Assembly: GCF_964340395.1 (NCBI RefSeq)
Contig: NC_135559.1
Location: 24,092,464 to 24,156,463 of the forward strand
Direction: 5' to 3'
DNA length: 64,000 bases
Source of the DNA: Glandiceps talaboti
Taxonomy: Eukaryota; Hemichordata; Enteropneusta; Spengelidae
The position numbers were made by a program, and so were the translations under genes. Shown in pieces: positions 24,557 through 37,872 of this stretch. Numbering within the stretch: position 1 is the first letter of the stretch; the number at the start of each line of letters is the position of its first letter. A model generated the notes under the pieces. The model saw only the letters and a list, made by a program, of their open reading frames with translations, made no database searches and had not been told where the DNA came from.

Positions 24557-27500
24557 AATACGAGATGTCTACTTGAGTAGAGTCTACTTAAGTGGAGTTT
24601 GTAGAAATACTAGATATCTACTTGGTAAGTGGAGTATGTACAAATACTAGATATCTACTTGGTAAGTGGAGTATGTACAAATACTAGATATCTAGTTGAT
24701 AAGTGGAGTATGTACAAATACTAGATATCTACTTGGTAAGTGGAGTATGTACACATACTAGATACCTACTTGGTAAGTGGAGTATGTACACATACTAGAT
24801 ATCTAGTTGGTAAGCGGAGTATGTACAAATACTAGATATCTAGTTGGTAAGCGGAGTATGTACAAATACTAGATATCTAGTTGGTAAGTGGAGTATGTAC
24901 AAATACTAGATATCTAGTTGGTAAGTGGAGTATGTACAAATACTAGATATCTACTTGGTAAGTGGAGTATGTACAAATACTAGATATCTACTTGGTAAGT
25001 GGAGTATGTACAAATACTAGATATCTACTTGGTAAGTGGAGTATGTACAAATACTAGATATCTACTTGGTAAGTGTAGTATGTACAAATACTAGATATCT
25101 ACTTGGTAAGTGGAGTATGTACACATACTAGATATCTACTTGATAAGTGGAGTATGTACAAATACTAGATATCTAGTTGGTAAATGGAGTATGTACAAAT
25201 ACTAGATATCTAGTTGTTAAGTGGAGTATGTACAAATACTAGATATCTACTTGATAAGTGGAGTATGTACACATACTAGATATCTACTTGGTAAGTGGAG
25301 TACGTACAAATACTAGATATCTACTTGATAAGTGGAGTATGTACACATACTAGATATCTACTTGGTAAGTGTAGTATGTACAAATACTAGATATCTACTT
25401 GGTAAGTGGAGTATGTACACATACTAGATATCTACTTGATAAGTGGAGTATGTACAAATACTAGATATCTAGTTGGTAAATGGAGTATGTACACATACTA
25501 GATATCTACTTGGTAAGTGGAGTATGTACACATACTAGATATCCAGTTGATAAGTGGAGTATGTACACATACTAGATATCTGCTTGATAAGTGGAGTATG
25601 TACACATACTAGATATCTACTTGATAAGTGGAGTATGTACACATACTAGATATCTACTTGGTAAGTGGAGTATGTACACATACTAGATATCTACTTGATA
25701 AGTGGAGTATGTACAAATACTAGATATCTAGTTGGTAAATGGAGTATGTTCAAATACTAGATATCTAGTTGGTAAGTGGAGTATGTACAAATACTAGATA
25801 TCTAGTTGGTAAGTGGAGTATGTACAAATACTAGATATCTACTTGGTAAGTGGAGTATGTACAAATACTAGATATCTACTTGATAAGTGGAGTATGTACA
25901 CATACTAGATATCTACTTGATAAGTGGAGTATGTACACATACTAGATATCTACTTGATAAGTGGAGTATGTATAAATACTAGATATCTACTTGATAAGTG
26001 GAGTATGTACAAATACTAGATATCTAGTTGATAAGTGGAGTATGTACAAATACTAGATATCCAGTTGATAAGTGGAGTATGTACAAATACTAGATATCTA
26101 CTTGATAAGTGGAGTATGTACAAATACTAGATATCTACTTGATAAGTGGAGTATGTACAAATACTAGATATCTAGTTGATAAGTGGAGTATGTACAAATA
26201 CTAGATATCTAGTTGATAAGTGGAGTATGTACAAATACTAGATATCTAGTTGATAAGTGGAGTATGTACAAATACTAGATATCTACTTGATAAGTGGAGT
26301 ATGTACAAATACTAGATATCTACTTGATAAGTGGAGTATGTACAAATACTAGATATCTAGTTGATAAGTGGAGTATGTACAAATACTAGATATCTACTTG
26401 ATAAGTGGAGTATGTACAAATACTAGATATCTACTTGATAAGTGGAGTATGTACAAATACTAGATATCTAGTTGATAAGTGGAGTATGTACAAATACTAG
26501 ATATCTAGTTGATAAGTGGAGTATGTACAAATACTAGATATCTACTTGATAAGTGGAGTATGTACAAATACTAGATATCTAGTTGATAAGTGGAGTATGT
26601 ATAAATACTAGATATCTACTTGATAAGTGGAGTATGTACAAATACTAGATATCTAGTTGATAAGTGGAGTATGTACAAATACTAGATATCTAGTTGATAA
26701 GTGGAGTATGTACACATACTAGATATCTAGTTGATAAGTGGAGTATGTACAAATACTAGATATCTACTTGATAAGTGGAGTATGTACAAATACTAGATAT
26801 CTAGTTGATAAGTGGAGTATGTACAAATACTAGATATCTAGTTGATAAGTGGAGTATGTACAAATACTAGATATCTAGTTGATAAGTGGAGTATGTACAA
26901 ATACTAGATATCTACTTGATAAGTGGAGTATGTACAAATACTAGATATCTAGTTGATAAGTGGAGTATGTACAAATACTAGATATCTACTTGATAAGTGG
27001 AGTATGTACAAATACTAGATATCTAGTTGATAAGTGGAGTATGTACAAATACTAGATATCTACTTGATAAGTGGAGTATGTACAAATACTAGATATCTAC
27101 TTGATAAGTGGAGTATGTACAAATACTAGATATCTAGTTGATAAGTGGAGTATGTACAAATACTAGATATCTAGTTGATAAGTGGAGTATGTACAAATAC
27201 TAGATATCTAGTTGATAAGTGGAGTATGTACAAATACTAGATATCTACTTGATAAGTGGAGTATGTACAAATACTAGATATCTAGTTGATAAGTGGAGTA
27301 TGTACAAATACTAGATATCTACTTGATAAGTGGAGTATGTACAAATACTAGATATCTACTTGATAAGTGGAGTATGTACAAATACTAGATATCTACTTGA
27401 TAAGTGGAGTATGTACAAATACTAGATATCTAGTTGATAAGTGGAGTATGTACAAATACTAGATATCTAGTTGATAAGTGGAGTATGTACAAATACTAGA

Positions 27501-30500
27501 TATCTACTTGATAAGTGGAGTATGTACAAATACTAGATATCTAGTTGATAAGTGGAGTATGTACAAATACTAGATATCTACTTGATAAGTGGAGTATGTA
27601 CAAATACTAGATATCTAGTTGATAAGTGGAGTATGTACAAATACTAGATGTCTAGTTGATAAGTGGAGTATGTACAAATACTAGATATCTAGTTGATAAG
27701 TGGAGTATGTACAAATACTAGATATCTAGTTGATAAGTGGAGTATGTACAAATACTAGATATCTACTTGGTAAGTGGAGTATGTACACATACTAGATATC
27801 TGCTTGGTAAGTGGAGTATGTACAAATACTAGATATCTGCTTGATAAGTGGAGTATGTACAAATACTAGATATCTACTTGGTAAGTGGAGTATGTACAAA
27901 TACTAGATATCTACTTGATAAGTGGAGTATCTACACATACTAGATACCTACTTGGTAAGTGGAGTATGTACACATACTAGATACCTACTTGGTAAGTGGA
28001 GTATGTACAAATACTAGATATCTACTTGATAAGTGGAGTATGTACACATACTAGATATCTACTTGGTAAGTGGAGTATGTACACATACTAGATATCTACT
28101 TGGTAAGTGGAGTATGTACAAATACTAGATATCTACTTGATAAGTGGAGTATGTACACATACTAGATACCTACTTGGTAAGTGGAGTATGTGCAAATACT
28201 AGATATCTACTTGGTAAGTGGAGTATGTACAAATACTAGATATCTACTTGATAAGTGGAGTATGTGCAAATTCTAGATATCTAGTTGGTAAGTGGAGTAT
28301 GTACACATACTAGATATCTACTTGATAAGTGGAGTATGTACACATACTAGATATCTACTTGGTAAGTGGAGTATGTACAAATACTAGATATCTAGTTGGT
28401 AAGTGGAGTATGTACAAATACTAGATATCTACTTGATAAGTGGAGTATCTACACATACTAGATACCTACTTGGTAAGTGGAGTATGTACACATACTAGAT
28501 ACCTACTTGGTAAGTAGAGTATGTACAAATACTAGATATCTACTTGATAAGTGGAGTATGTACACATACTAGATATCTACTTGGTAAGTGGAGTATGTAC
28601 ACATACTAGATATCTACTTGATAAGTGGAGTATGTACACATACTAGATATCTACTTGGTAAGTGGAGTATGTACAAATACTAGATATCTACTTGATAAGT
28701 GGAGTATGTGCAAATACTAGATATCTACTTGGTAAGTGGAGTATGTACAAATACTAGATATCTACTTGATAAGTGGAGTATGTGCAAATACTAGATATCT
28801 AGTTGGTAAGTGGAGTATGTACACATACTAGATATCTACTTGATAAGTGGAGTATGTACAAATACTAGATATCTACTTGATAAGTGGAGTATGTACAGAT
28901 ACTATATATCTACTTGGTAAGTGGAGTATGTACACATACTAGATATCTAGTTGGTAAGTGGAGTATGTACACATACTAGATATCTACTTGGTAAGTGGAG
29001 TATGTACACATACTAGATATCTAGTTGGTAAGTGGAGTATTTACACATACTAGATATCTACTTGATAAGTGGAGTATGTACAAATACTAGATATCTAGTT
29101 GGTAAGTGGAGTATGTACAAATACTAGATATCTACTTGATAAGTGGAGTATGTACACATACTAGATATCTACTTGGTAAGTGGAGTATGTACACATACTA
29201 GATATCTACTTGATAAGTGGAGTATGTACACATACTAGATATCTACTTGGTAAGTGGAGTATGTACACATACTAGATACCTACTTGGTAAGTGGAGTATG
29301 TGCAAATACTAGATATCTTCTTGATAAGTGGAGTATGTACACATACTAGATATCTACTTGGTAAGTGGAGTATGTACAAATACTAGATATCTACTTGATA
29401 AGTGGAGTATGTACAAATACTAGATATCTACTTGGTAAGTGGAGTATGTACACATACTAGATACCTACTTGGTAAGTGGAGTATGTACACATACTAGATA
29501 TCTAGTTGATAAGTGGAGTATGTACAAATACTAGATATCTACTTGATAAGTGGAGTATGTACAAATACTAGATATCTACTTGATAAGTGGAGTATGTACA
29601 AATACTAGATATCTACTTGATAAGTGGAGTATGTACAAATACTAGATATCTAGTTGGTAAGTGGAGTATGTACAAATACTAGATATCTACTTGGTAAGTG
29701 GAGTATGTACACATACTAGATACCTACTTGGTAAGTGGAGTATGTACAAATACTAGATATCTACTTGATAAGTGGAGTATGTACACATACTAGATATCTA
29801 GTTGATAAGTGGAGTATGTACACATACTAGATATCTACTTGGTAAGTGGAGTATGTACACATACTAGATATCTACTTGATAAGTGGAGTATGTACACATA
29901 CTAGATATCTAGTTGATAAGTGGAGTATGTACAAATACTAGATATCTACTTGATAAGTGGAGTATGTACAAATACTAGATATCTACTTGGTAAGTGGAGT
30001 ATGTACACATACTAGATACCTACTTGGTAAGTGGAGTATGTACAAATACTAGATATCTACTTGATAAGTGGTGTATGTACACATACTAGATATCTAGTTG
30101 GTAAGTGGAGTATGTACAAATACTAGATATCTAGTTGGTAAGTGGAGTATGTACAAATACTAGATATCTAGTTGATAAGTGGAGTATGTACAAATACTAG
30201 ATATCTACTTGATAAGTGGAGTATGTACAAATACTAGATATCTAGTTGATAAGTGGAGTATGTACAAATACTAGATATCTAGTTGGTAAGTGGAGTATGT
30301 ACACATACTATATATCTACTTGGTAAGTGGAGTATGTATAAATACTAGATATCTAGTTGGTAAGTGGAGTATGTACAAATACTAGATATCTACTTGATAA
30401 GTGGAGTATGTACAAATACTAGATATCTAGTTGATAAGTGGAGTATGTACAAATACTAGATATCTACTTGATAAGTGGAGTATGTACACATACTAGATAT

Positions 30501-30902
30501 CTAGTTGGTAAGCGGAGTATGTACAAATACTAGATATCTAGTTGATAAGTGGAGTATGTACAAATACTAGATATCTACTTGATAAGTGGAGTATGTACAC
30601 ATACTAGATATCTAGTTGGTAAGCGGAGTATGTACAAATACTAGATATCTAGTTGATAAGTGGAGTATGTACAAATACTAGATATCTAGTTGATAAGTGG
30701 AGTATGTACAAATACTAGATATCTAGTTGATAAGTGGAGTATGTACAAATACTAGATATCTAGTTGGTAAGTGGAGTATGTACACATACTATATATCTAC
30801 TTGGTAAGTGGAGTATGTGCAAATACTAGATATCTACTTGGTAAGTGGATTAATGTACACATACTAGATGTAAGTGGAGTATGTGCAAATAGTAGATATC
30901 AG
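24557..30902 (+). repeat. 37-bp satellite, about 170 copies (6.3 kb)
   Basis: The unit contains GTGGAGTATGTACAMATACT and AGATATCTASTTGRTAA. Period 37 is regular across most of the block, with degenerate copies at both ends. Three biallelic positions dominate: A/C in ACAMATAC, C/G in CTASTTG, and G/A in TTGRTAAG. The middle third (about 25950-27740) is enriched in the GATAAG form with ACAAATAC, while the flanks mix forms. This points to local homogenisation. The unit holds CTAGATATCTA(G), a perfect 12-bp palindrome when the S position is G. Confidence 0.97.
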
Positions 30903-31295
30903 CAAGTAGTTTCCCTATAGAATGATTTAACATTGAGCAAAATCTGAGAAGTAAAGCTGATGTTATAGAAAGTTCTGAGAAACTGTTGACATTGATGTAA
31001 TTGCTTTTCCCCCTTTGACCTGGTCTTTGTGCATAAAACTTTCGTGACAATAAGGCTGGGGTCAGAATTTACGGTAGAGGTGGCTTGTGCATAAATGGGG
31101 GGGGGGGGGCATGAAAAAATTCAGAGTTCAAAGGTGGGCTGCGTATGATGGTATGAAGGGGGGGGGGGCGAAATTTTGCTCATGATTTGAACCAAATTAA
31201 ACCCCAGAAGCGGTCGTTTCACTGCAATACTTTCTAAAACCTATATTCAGTGATGAGTTTGGTGACAGCCATGCGAATGTATTTGAAGTGTATGC
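30903..31295. other. G-run element, copy 1, and flanks
   Basis: GGCTGGGGTCAGAATTTACG near 31054 is followed by long G-runs at about 31097 and 31158. A related element, inverted for its TTACGGCAG part, occurs at 32085-32265. It is probably a dispersed repeat; no gene was seen. Confidence 0.5.
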
Positions 31296-31625
<330 letters not shown>

Positions 31626-32084
31626 GCTTGTCCAGTTCATTTACCTACCATACATTTAATTATGGGGTGTCTGCCAAAATAATCTCTGTATAAGTTAAGG
31701 TGTATAGCCATACATTAACATGTATTGACTCAAGTAAAATTGGGTACTGAATACAATTTTCAAGGACTGTATGGCTTTTGATAATGTGTATGATTTGAAA
31801 TTTATGCCATTAAATGGTCTTCTACATGTCCTTATTTTTGAAAAAGTGCTTACTGTGGGGGGGGGGGGGGGGGGCACCCCTCCCCACTAGCTGTTATGGG
31901 GATGCTGTTTCTGCTCAGAATCAAGTCTAAGTCTCTCCAAGTATAGGTTGCAGCCTACTGTGAGACCTTTTTCGCAAAGCCCATATATATTTGTAAAGAA
32001 ATTTCTCATTGTTATGTATGGCTGCTGAAGTTGATTTCCACCTCTGAAGTGGAGCTCAGGGGCGGGGTACTATATAATTACACA

Positions 32085-32265
32085 TCAAAATATGTGGCCG
32101 GGAGGGGCGGGGGCTATGAAAATTCTTAGGTTCATGGGGGGGGGGGGGGTGCGACATGACATTTTTGAGAGCGCGAAGGGGGGGGGGGGGGGGTGCGAAA
32201 AAATTTTGACCAAAATAATTTCTCCCCAGGGCCCACCTACTGCCGTAAATTCTGATCCCAGCCTA
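32085..32265 (-). repeat. G-run dispersed element, copy 2
   Basis: G-runs at about 32138 and 32178 sit beside TGCGAAAAAATTTTGACC. CTGCCGTAAATTCTGATCCC follows, the reverse complement of the marker seen near 31060. An extra G-run of 18 lies at 31857. The element lies just 3' of the GAL3ST stop codon. Confidence 0.55.
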
Positions 32266-32285
32266 AAAGATAAAATTGTTCCTTG

Positions 32286-32291
32286 TTTATT
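32286..32291 (-). terminator. Candidate poly(A) signal of the GAL3ST gene
   Basis: AATAAA on the - strand lies 238 bases 3' of the stop codon at 32529. No cleavage-site evidence can be read from the sequence. Confidence 0.35.
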
Positions 32292-32528
32292 GTTCCGTGG
32301 CCGTCTTTGCCGTGGGCACATTTTATCTCACAGAAGTCAGCAGATATGTATATGTAATAGCTAACAACCACTGCCATGAGAGGGCTAGAAGCAAGAACAC
32401 TGCTAATGCATTATGTATTATACACTGTTAATGTATTATGTACATGTACAAAAACTAAATCAAGAGGTAGAGAAAAAAATTAAAAAGTGCTAAATTAAAT
32501 TTTAAGGTATAACCAGAGCTGTGTGTTT

Positions 32529-33301
32529 TCACATCTGTGAGTACTTGTTTCTAAATTCTCCAGTGTAGCGATGTTCCGATTTTATCATATTCACACAACG
32601 TGGGTTTTTCTCCAGTCCTGTCTTTAGTTTATATCCAATGGCCCGAACATTACTTGGACTCCAAACGTTGGTACTATCATGCTCAATTTCAGCTATACAA
32701 AACTCATACAATTTTTCATTGATATCTCTAAGTTTCATAACTTCATTTCTCATTTTACGTTTTCCATACTGGTTAATTAAACACAGTATTTTCTCTCTAA
32801 AATGTTGGTATAACCTTGTGTCGCCCAAATTCCAACGGAGTACTGAGCTGTCCAGACCCTCAGCAGCAGTATCAACATAATGGGAAGTTGCACTCCGTAC
32901 ACTGTGTGGGAAGTATGTGATATCTTCGATGTCTAAACATAGAAACTTCTTCAGTAAAATAAGTGATTCGTCAAAAAACTCAGTCAGCATAACAAAATCA
33001 AATTTAGAATCTAAAAATTCAACGTATTTGTTAATTTGTCGTAAAAGCATTGTGTCCTGATAAGTAATTCCAAGATCGAACAACATTGGGTTTCGACTCC
33101 ACATTCTAATATTCACTGGTTGAATATTGTAATACGTCTCCGGTTTCTCAAGAAAAGTTTTGAATGAAGGTTTATCATCTTTTCCAGGGATCCTGAACAA
33201 TTTTTCAATCTGCATTTGAGTGAAGAAGGATTCGAATTGGGTTATAGGGTCCCGGATGATAGTGATGTAAACACTGTCTTTTGGCATGATGGATGAAAAC
33301 C
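32529..33301 (-). CDS. GAL3ST: Galactose-3-O-sulfotransferase family, last exon (3'-phosphate-binding motif and C-terminus)
   Basis: The family transfers sulfate from PAPS to C3 of galactose on glycolipids or glycoproteins in the Golgi lumen. The exon starts after the acceptor TTCATTGCAG. Two bases complete a Gly codon from exon 2, then FSSIMPKDSVYITIIRDP, where SVYITIIRDPITQFES is the 3'-PAPS-binding segment typical of the family (IRDP plus FESxF). The remaining ~230 residues include ITYQDTMLL, FVMLTEFFDESLILLKKFLC and SSVLRWNLGDTRLYQHF, all in the usual order for GAL3ST proteins, ending NKYSQM-stop. With exons 1 and 2 the protein is 441 residues, normal for the family. Which paralogue (GAL3ST1-4 type) cannot be decided, so the acceptor glycan is unknown. 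The local ATG at codon 190 is internal, not the start. Confidence 0.93.
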
Positions 33302-33668
33302 CTGCAATGAATTAAATAAACACACACAAAATCACAATTAAGAAAAAGCTTCAAATGTCCTGGTCAATTTCAAGATTATGTAGAGATTATGTAGACTCAG
33401 CATGAATTGTTATGATTACACAGTGACTCTTGTATAATGTTATTTTCACCATCAGACAAATTTACATCAAAAATCACAAAGTTCTTGATAATTTGGTTAT
33501 CGATTTGTATTGTTACTTGAATCATTGGAATAACTTGGTCACCACAAATCTTATATTTCATGCCAAGGTGGTACAATTTGTATAACGTTTAATTTCTAAA
33601 GTGCATAAATTCCTGGAACAACTCTACAGCGTGGCTCTATGCAGACCTCCAAACCAAGGGATGTTCCC

Positions 33669-34465
<797 letters not shown>

Positions 34466-34821
34466 TGGACAGTGGTCTGAGCTCTGATATACATCAGAAT
34501 ATAGCACTGTCTTAGACGGGATAGTGGTCTGAGCTCTGATATACATCAGAATATAGCAATGTCTCAGACTGGACAGTGGTTCTGAGCTCTGACGTATGTC
34601 AGAATATAGCACTGTCTTAGACTGGACAGTGGTTCTGAGCTCTGACGTATGTCAGAATATAACACTGTCTTAGACTGGACAGTGGTCTGAGCTCTGATAT
34701 ACGTCAGATAGTATTATTGTTTTAGAGTGGATAGTAGTTTACGATGATGACTTTACAATTAAGAGAATCATTTTAAAAATGTGAGAAACTTGTAGTCCAT
34801 GAACATGATAAACACACTTAC

Positions 34822-35267
34822 CTATTTCATTGAATCTGGCTTGATGGCATAAAATATTATAGTCATCTCTTGTCAAGTTTGTTTTCATTATTTGAGATTT
34901 CTGAAATGGTAGGCCACTTGGACCTCCGAATTGGTTGCCTTCCAAGGGTAATACAAAATTTAAGTTGTGTTTCTCACCGTGGCGAAACATCAAATTCTGC
35001 ACTGTACTACTCCCAGTACGGCGTGTTTTGAGAAACAGAATATTTCTCTTGTGATGACATTCCCCATTTTGTCGTAGCCATTTTGGAGGAGATGGACAGT
35101 CAAAGAGCTCATTATAGTCAGTAATAGGCTGAATTTCATTATCCATGTCTTTAGTATTGTTGTCTTCTTTTGATCTGAATTCCGGTTTTTCACGAGAATC
35201 GATCTCTTTCCAAGTAAGCTCAGGAAAAGTGTAGTGTTTCATTCCCGGGGTGTTGTCTACTGCAAAT
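34822..35267 (-). CDS. GAL3ST: Galactose-3-O-sulfotransferase family, middle exon (5'-PSB motif)
   Basis: The exon follows the acceptor TCTGTTTTAG in phase 2 (AG + A = Arg) and ends GAA ATA G before GTAAGT, in phase 1. It encodes residues 36-185. First comes a low-complexity stem, FAVDNTPGMKHYTFPELTW, with charged and Asn-rich sequence. Then NILFLKTRRTGSSTVQN (about residues 111-127) is the 5'-phosphosulfate-binding loop of GAL3ST enzymes; TGSSTVQN matches the family's usual KTHKTASSTVQN closely. FRHGEKHNLNFVLP follows, also family-typical. NLT near residue 166 is a possible N-glycosylation site. Key motifs are intact, so an active enzyme is plausible. An open frame continues 5' of the acceptor to 35329 but is intronic. 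Confidence 0.93.
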
Positions 35268-35828
35268 CTAAAACAGATAAACACATTCATAAAATTGTGG
35301 TTGATTGAATGTAGGGATGAACATTTCATGTGGATAGAGATTACTCATTCTTTATACCAATTTTATCAAATACCACGAGTACATCAGGGCAAGTTTTTGT
35401 TATTAATATAACCCCCCCTCCCCCCCAGCTTGAGGTTATGTAAGTCCGCCTAAGTAGTATAAAACGCTGAAGAAAACCACTACATCAATTCAGCTACATA
35501 TACTTACAAGTTTATAGCGTACAAAATCATATAGTATTTTTATTCATTTATTAGTCCTAAATTATAAAATGATGGAAGTAGTAGAATCTTTTATTATAGT
35601 GACATTAGGTAAAGTATGACAAATCCAGAAAAAAGGTTATTGTACACAACCTCCCAGTCAAATGGGCTTAAATGTCACCTTAGTGAATAAAACTTAACTA
35701 GAACTGAGTGAGGAGCTTTATTACAGTGAAGAAAGTGTTTATGTACAAGGCAAAAACAGAAACTATCTGCTAATGTATAAGTTGTCCCTTCTCTTTGAAA
35801 ATGCTTTCTCAATAAATCTTGTCATATT

Positions 35829-36766
35829 TCTCACTTTTCTTAACACCAAGTACTTTAGTTTCTCACTTTTCTTGACACCAAGTACTTTGGTTTCTCACTT
35901 TTCTTGACACCAAGTACTTTAGTTTCTCACCTTTCTTGACACCAAGTACTTTAGTTTCTCACTTTTCTTGACACCAAGTTCTTTAGTTTCTCACTTTTCT
36001 TAACACCAAGTACTTTAGTTTCTCACCTTTCTTGACACCAAGTACTTTAGTTTCTCACTTATCTTAACACCAAGTACTTTAGTTTCTCACTTATCTTAAC
36101 ACCAAGTACTTTAGTTTCTCACTTTTCTTGACACCAAGTACTTTAGTTTCTCCCTTTTCTTAACACCAAGTACTTTAGTTTCTCACTTATCTTGACACCA
36201 AGTACTTTAGTTTCTCACTTATCTTAACACCAAGTACTTTGGTTTCTCACCTTTCTTAACACCAAGTACTTTAGTTTCTCACTTTCCTTAACACCAAGTA
36301 CTTTAGTTTCTCACTTTTCTTGACAACAAGTACTTTAGTTTCTCACTTTTCTTGACACCAAGTACTTTGGTTTCTCACTTTTCTTGACACCAAGTACTTT
36401 AGTTTCTCACTTTTCTTAACACCAAGTACTTTAGTTTCTCACTTTTCTTTAGTATTTTAGTTTCTCACTTATCTTGACACCAAGTACTTTAGTTTCTCAC
36501 TTTTCTTAACACCAAGTACTTTAGTTTCTCACTTTTCTTTAGTATTTTAGTTTCTCACTTTTCTTGACACCAAGTACTTTAGTTTCTCACTTTTCTTAAC
36601 ACCAAGTACTTTAGTTTCTCACTTTTCTTTAGTATTTTAGTTTCTCACTTTTCTTGACACCAAGTACTTTAGTTTCTCACTTTTCTTAACACCAAGTACT
36701 TTAGTTTCTCACTTTTCTTTAGTATTTTAGTTTCTCACTTATCTTGACACCAAGTACTTTAGTTTG
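35829..36766 (+). repeat. 32-bp tandem repeat, about 29 copies
   Basis: The unit is TTTAGTTTCTCACTTWTCTT plus RACACCAAGTAC. Several copies share the same 11-12 base deletion (CTTTTCTTTAGTATTTTAG), at about 36443, 36533, 36623 and 36713, spaced 90 bp apart, giving a three-unit higher-order repeat at the right end. Confidence 0.96.
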
Positions 36767-36779
36767 TTATTGTCTGGCA

Positions 36780-37872
36780 AATCAGGGTAATGATTCCAAA
36801 GATTATTATATAAACTACATTGTAAAAGAAAAATTTAATGTACTTCATTTTCGACAACATTGTCATTACAAAAGGTACAAATTCTTTCAGATATTGGTTC
36901 ACCTCTGTAACGTCCAGTCTCTATACGAAGACCTGAACTGAGCCATGAAAGACCGTTGACTATGTCATAAGTACGCAAGTTCATGGACACGTAGGGTTCA
37001 ACACCGTAACTGGTTTTGAAACATCTGTAGGTTCTTACAGTGTTGGTTTATGATGCACAGTTTCTGACCAAAATCGTTCTGAATTAAACTTCAATTTATG
37101 TTCTACATTTTCTTAATCAAATGGCAACAAAAGAAGCTGTAAAAGTATCTAAATTTAAATCATCAAAAATGTTACATAATTCTGAACACCAACTGGAATT
37201 ACCCAGACTAAAGTCCCACAGAAATATTTTCTATGTCAACCTATTCTCATCCAGTTGAAGTAAGTGATTCCAATACCTAACCGCTGAACAGTACTAGTCA
37301 AGAATAGGAGACACACTTGAACGAAAAAGCTTAGAATAGCTATTAAATCCCATGTTTTTCAGTACTTTAAACTTTGAGTTGACAGCACCTAGCGGACTCC
37401 GCAAGACTTGATGACGTAATCGAAAAATCTAAGTATTCACTTAACGTTACTTATATTTAGCTACACGATCATTCAAAATATTTCTACCGATATGAAATTC
37501 AAAATCACTTCTCACATAATTCTTTTTACGGAAATGGAAAACTTTTGATTTGATATCATGTACTGCTAAGCTCCACTTATAGCACCAATCACAAACGATA
37601 TCAAGCAATGACTGCATGTCTACCCCATTGTCTGACGTCAATTGACTGCATGTCTACCCCATTGTCTGACGTCAAAACAATGTAAAACTATATTACTTTC
37701 ACCTATTCTGACACCTTTCTGCATTGATTTCAAGCTGGTTACCAAGTCATTAATAAATAAAGTATTAAACAAAGTAGGAGATAAGTTATCACCCTGACAA
37801 ACTCCAACATTCGTTTCAAACCAATCCGTATATAAGGAGTTGATTTTTACACAGGCTTTAGTATTTTGATAC
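36780..37872 (-). mobile_element. LINE reverse transcriptase, C-terminal part (relic)
   Basis: On the - strand, YQNTKACVKINSLYTDWFET leads into VGVCQGDNLSPTLFNTLFIN (RT motif B) and DLVTSLK. Then comes SLLDIVCDWCYKWSLAV and KSKVFHFRKK, and further on LSWLSSGLRIETGRYRGEPI, ERICTFCNDN and EVHFIF, the C-terminal cysteine/histidine end of jockey/CR1-like ORF2. In between are frameshifts and stops. The catalytic YADD box is replaced: a short deletion or shift lies after IVLHCFD. It continues the element at 42373-43530 across the 48-bp satellite. Confidence 0.88.
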
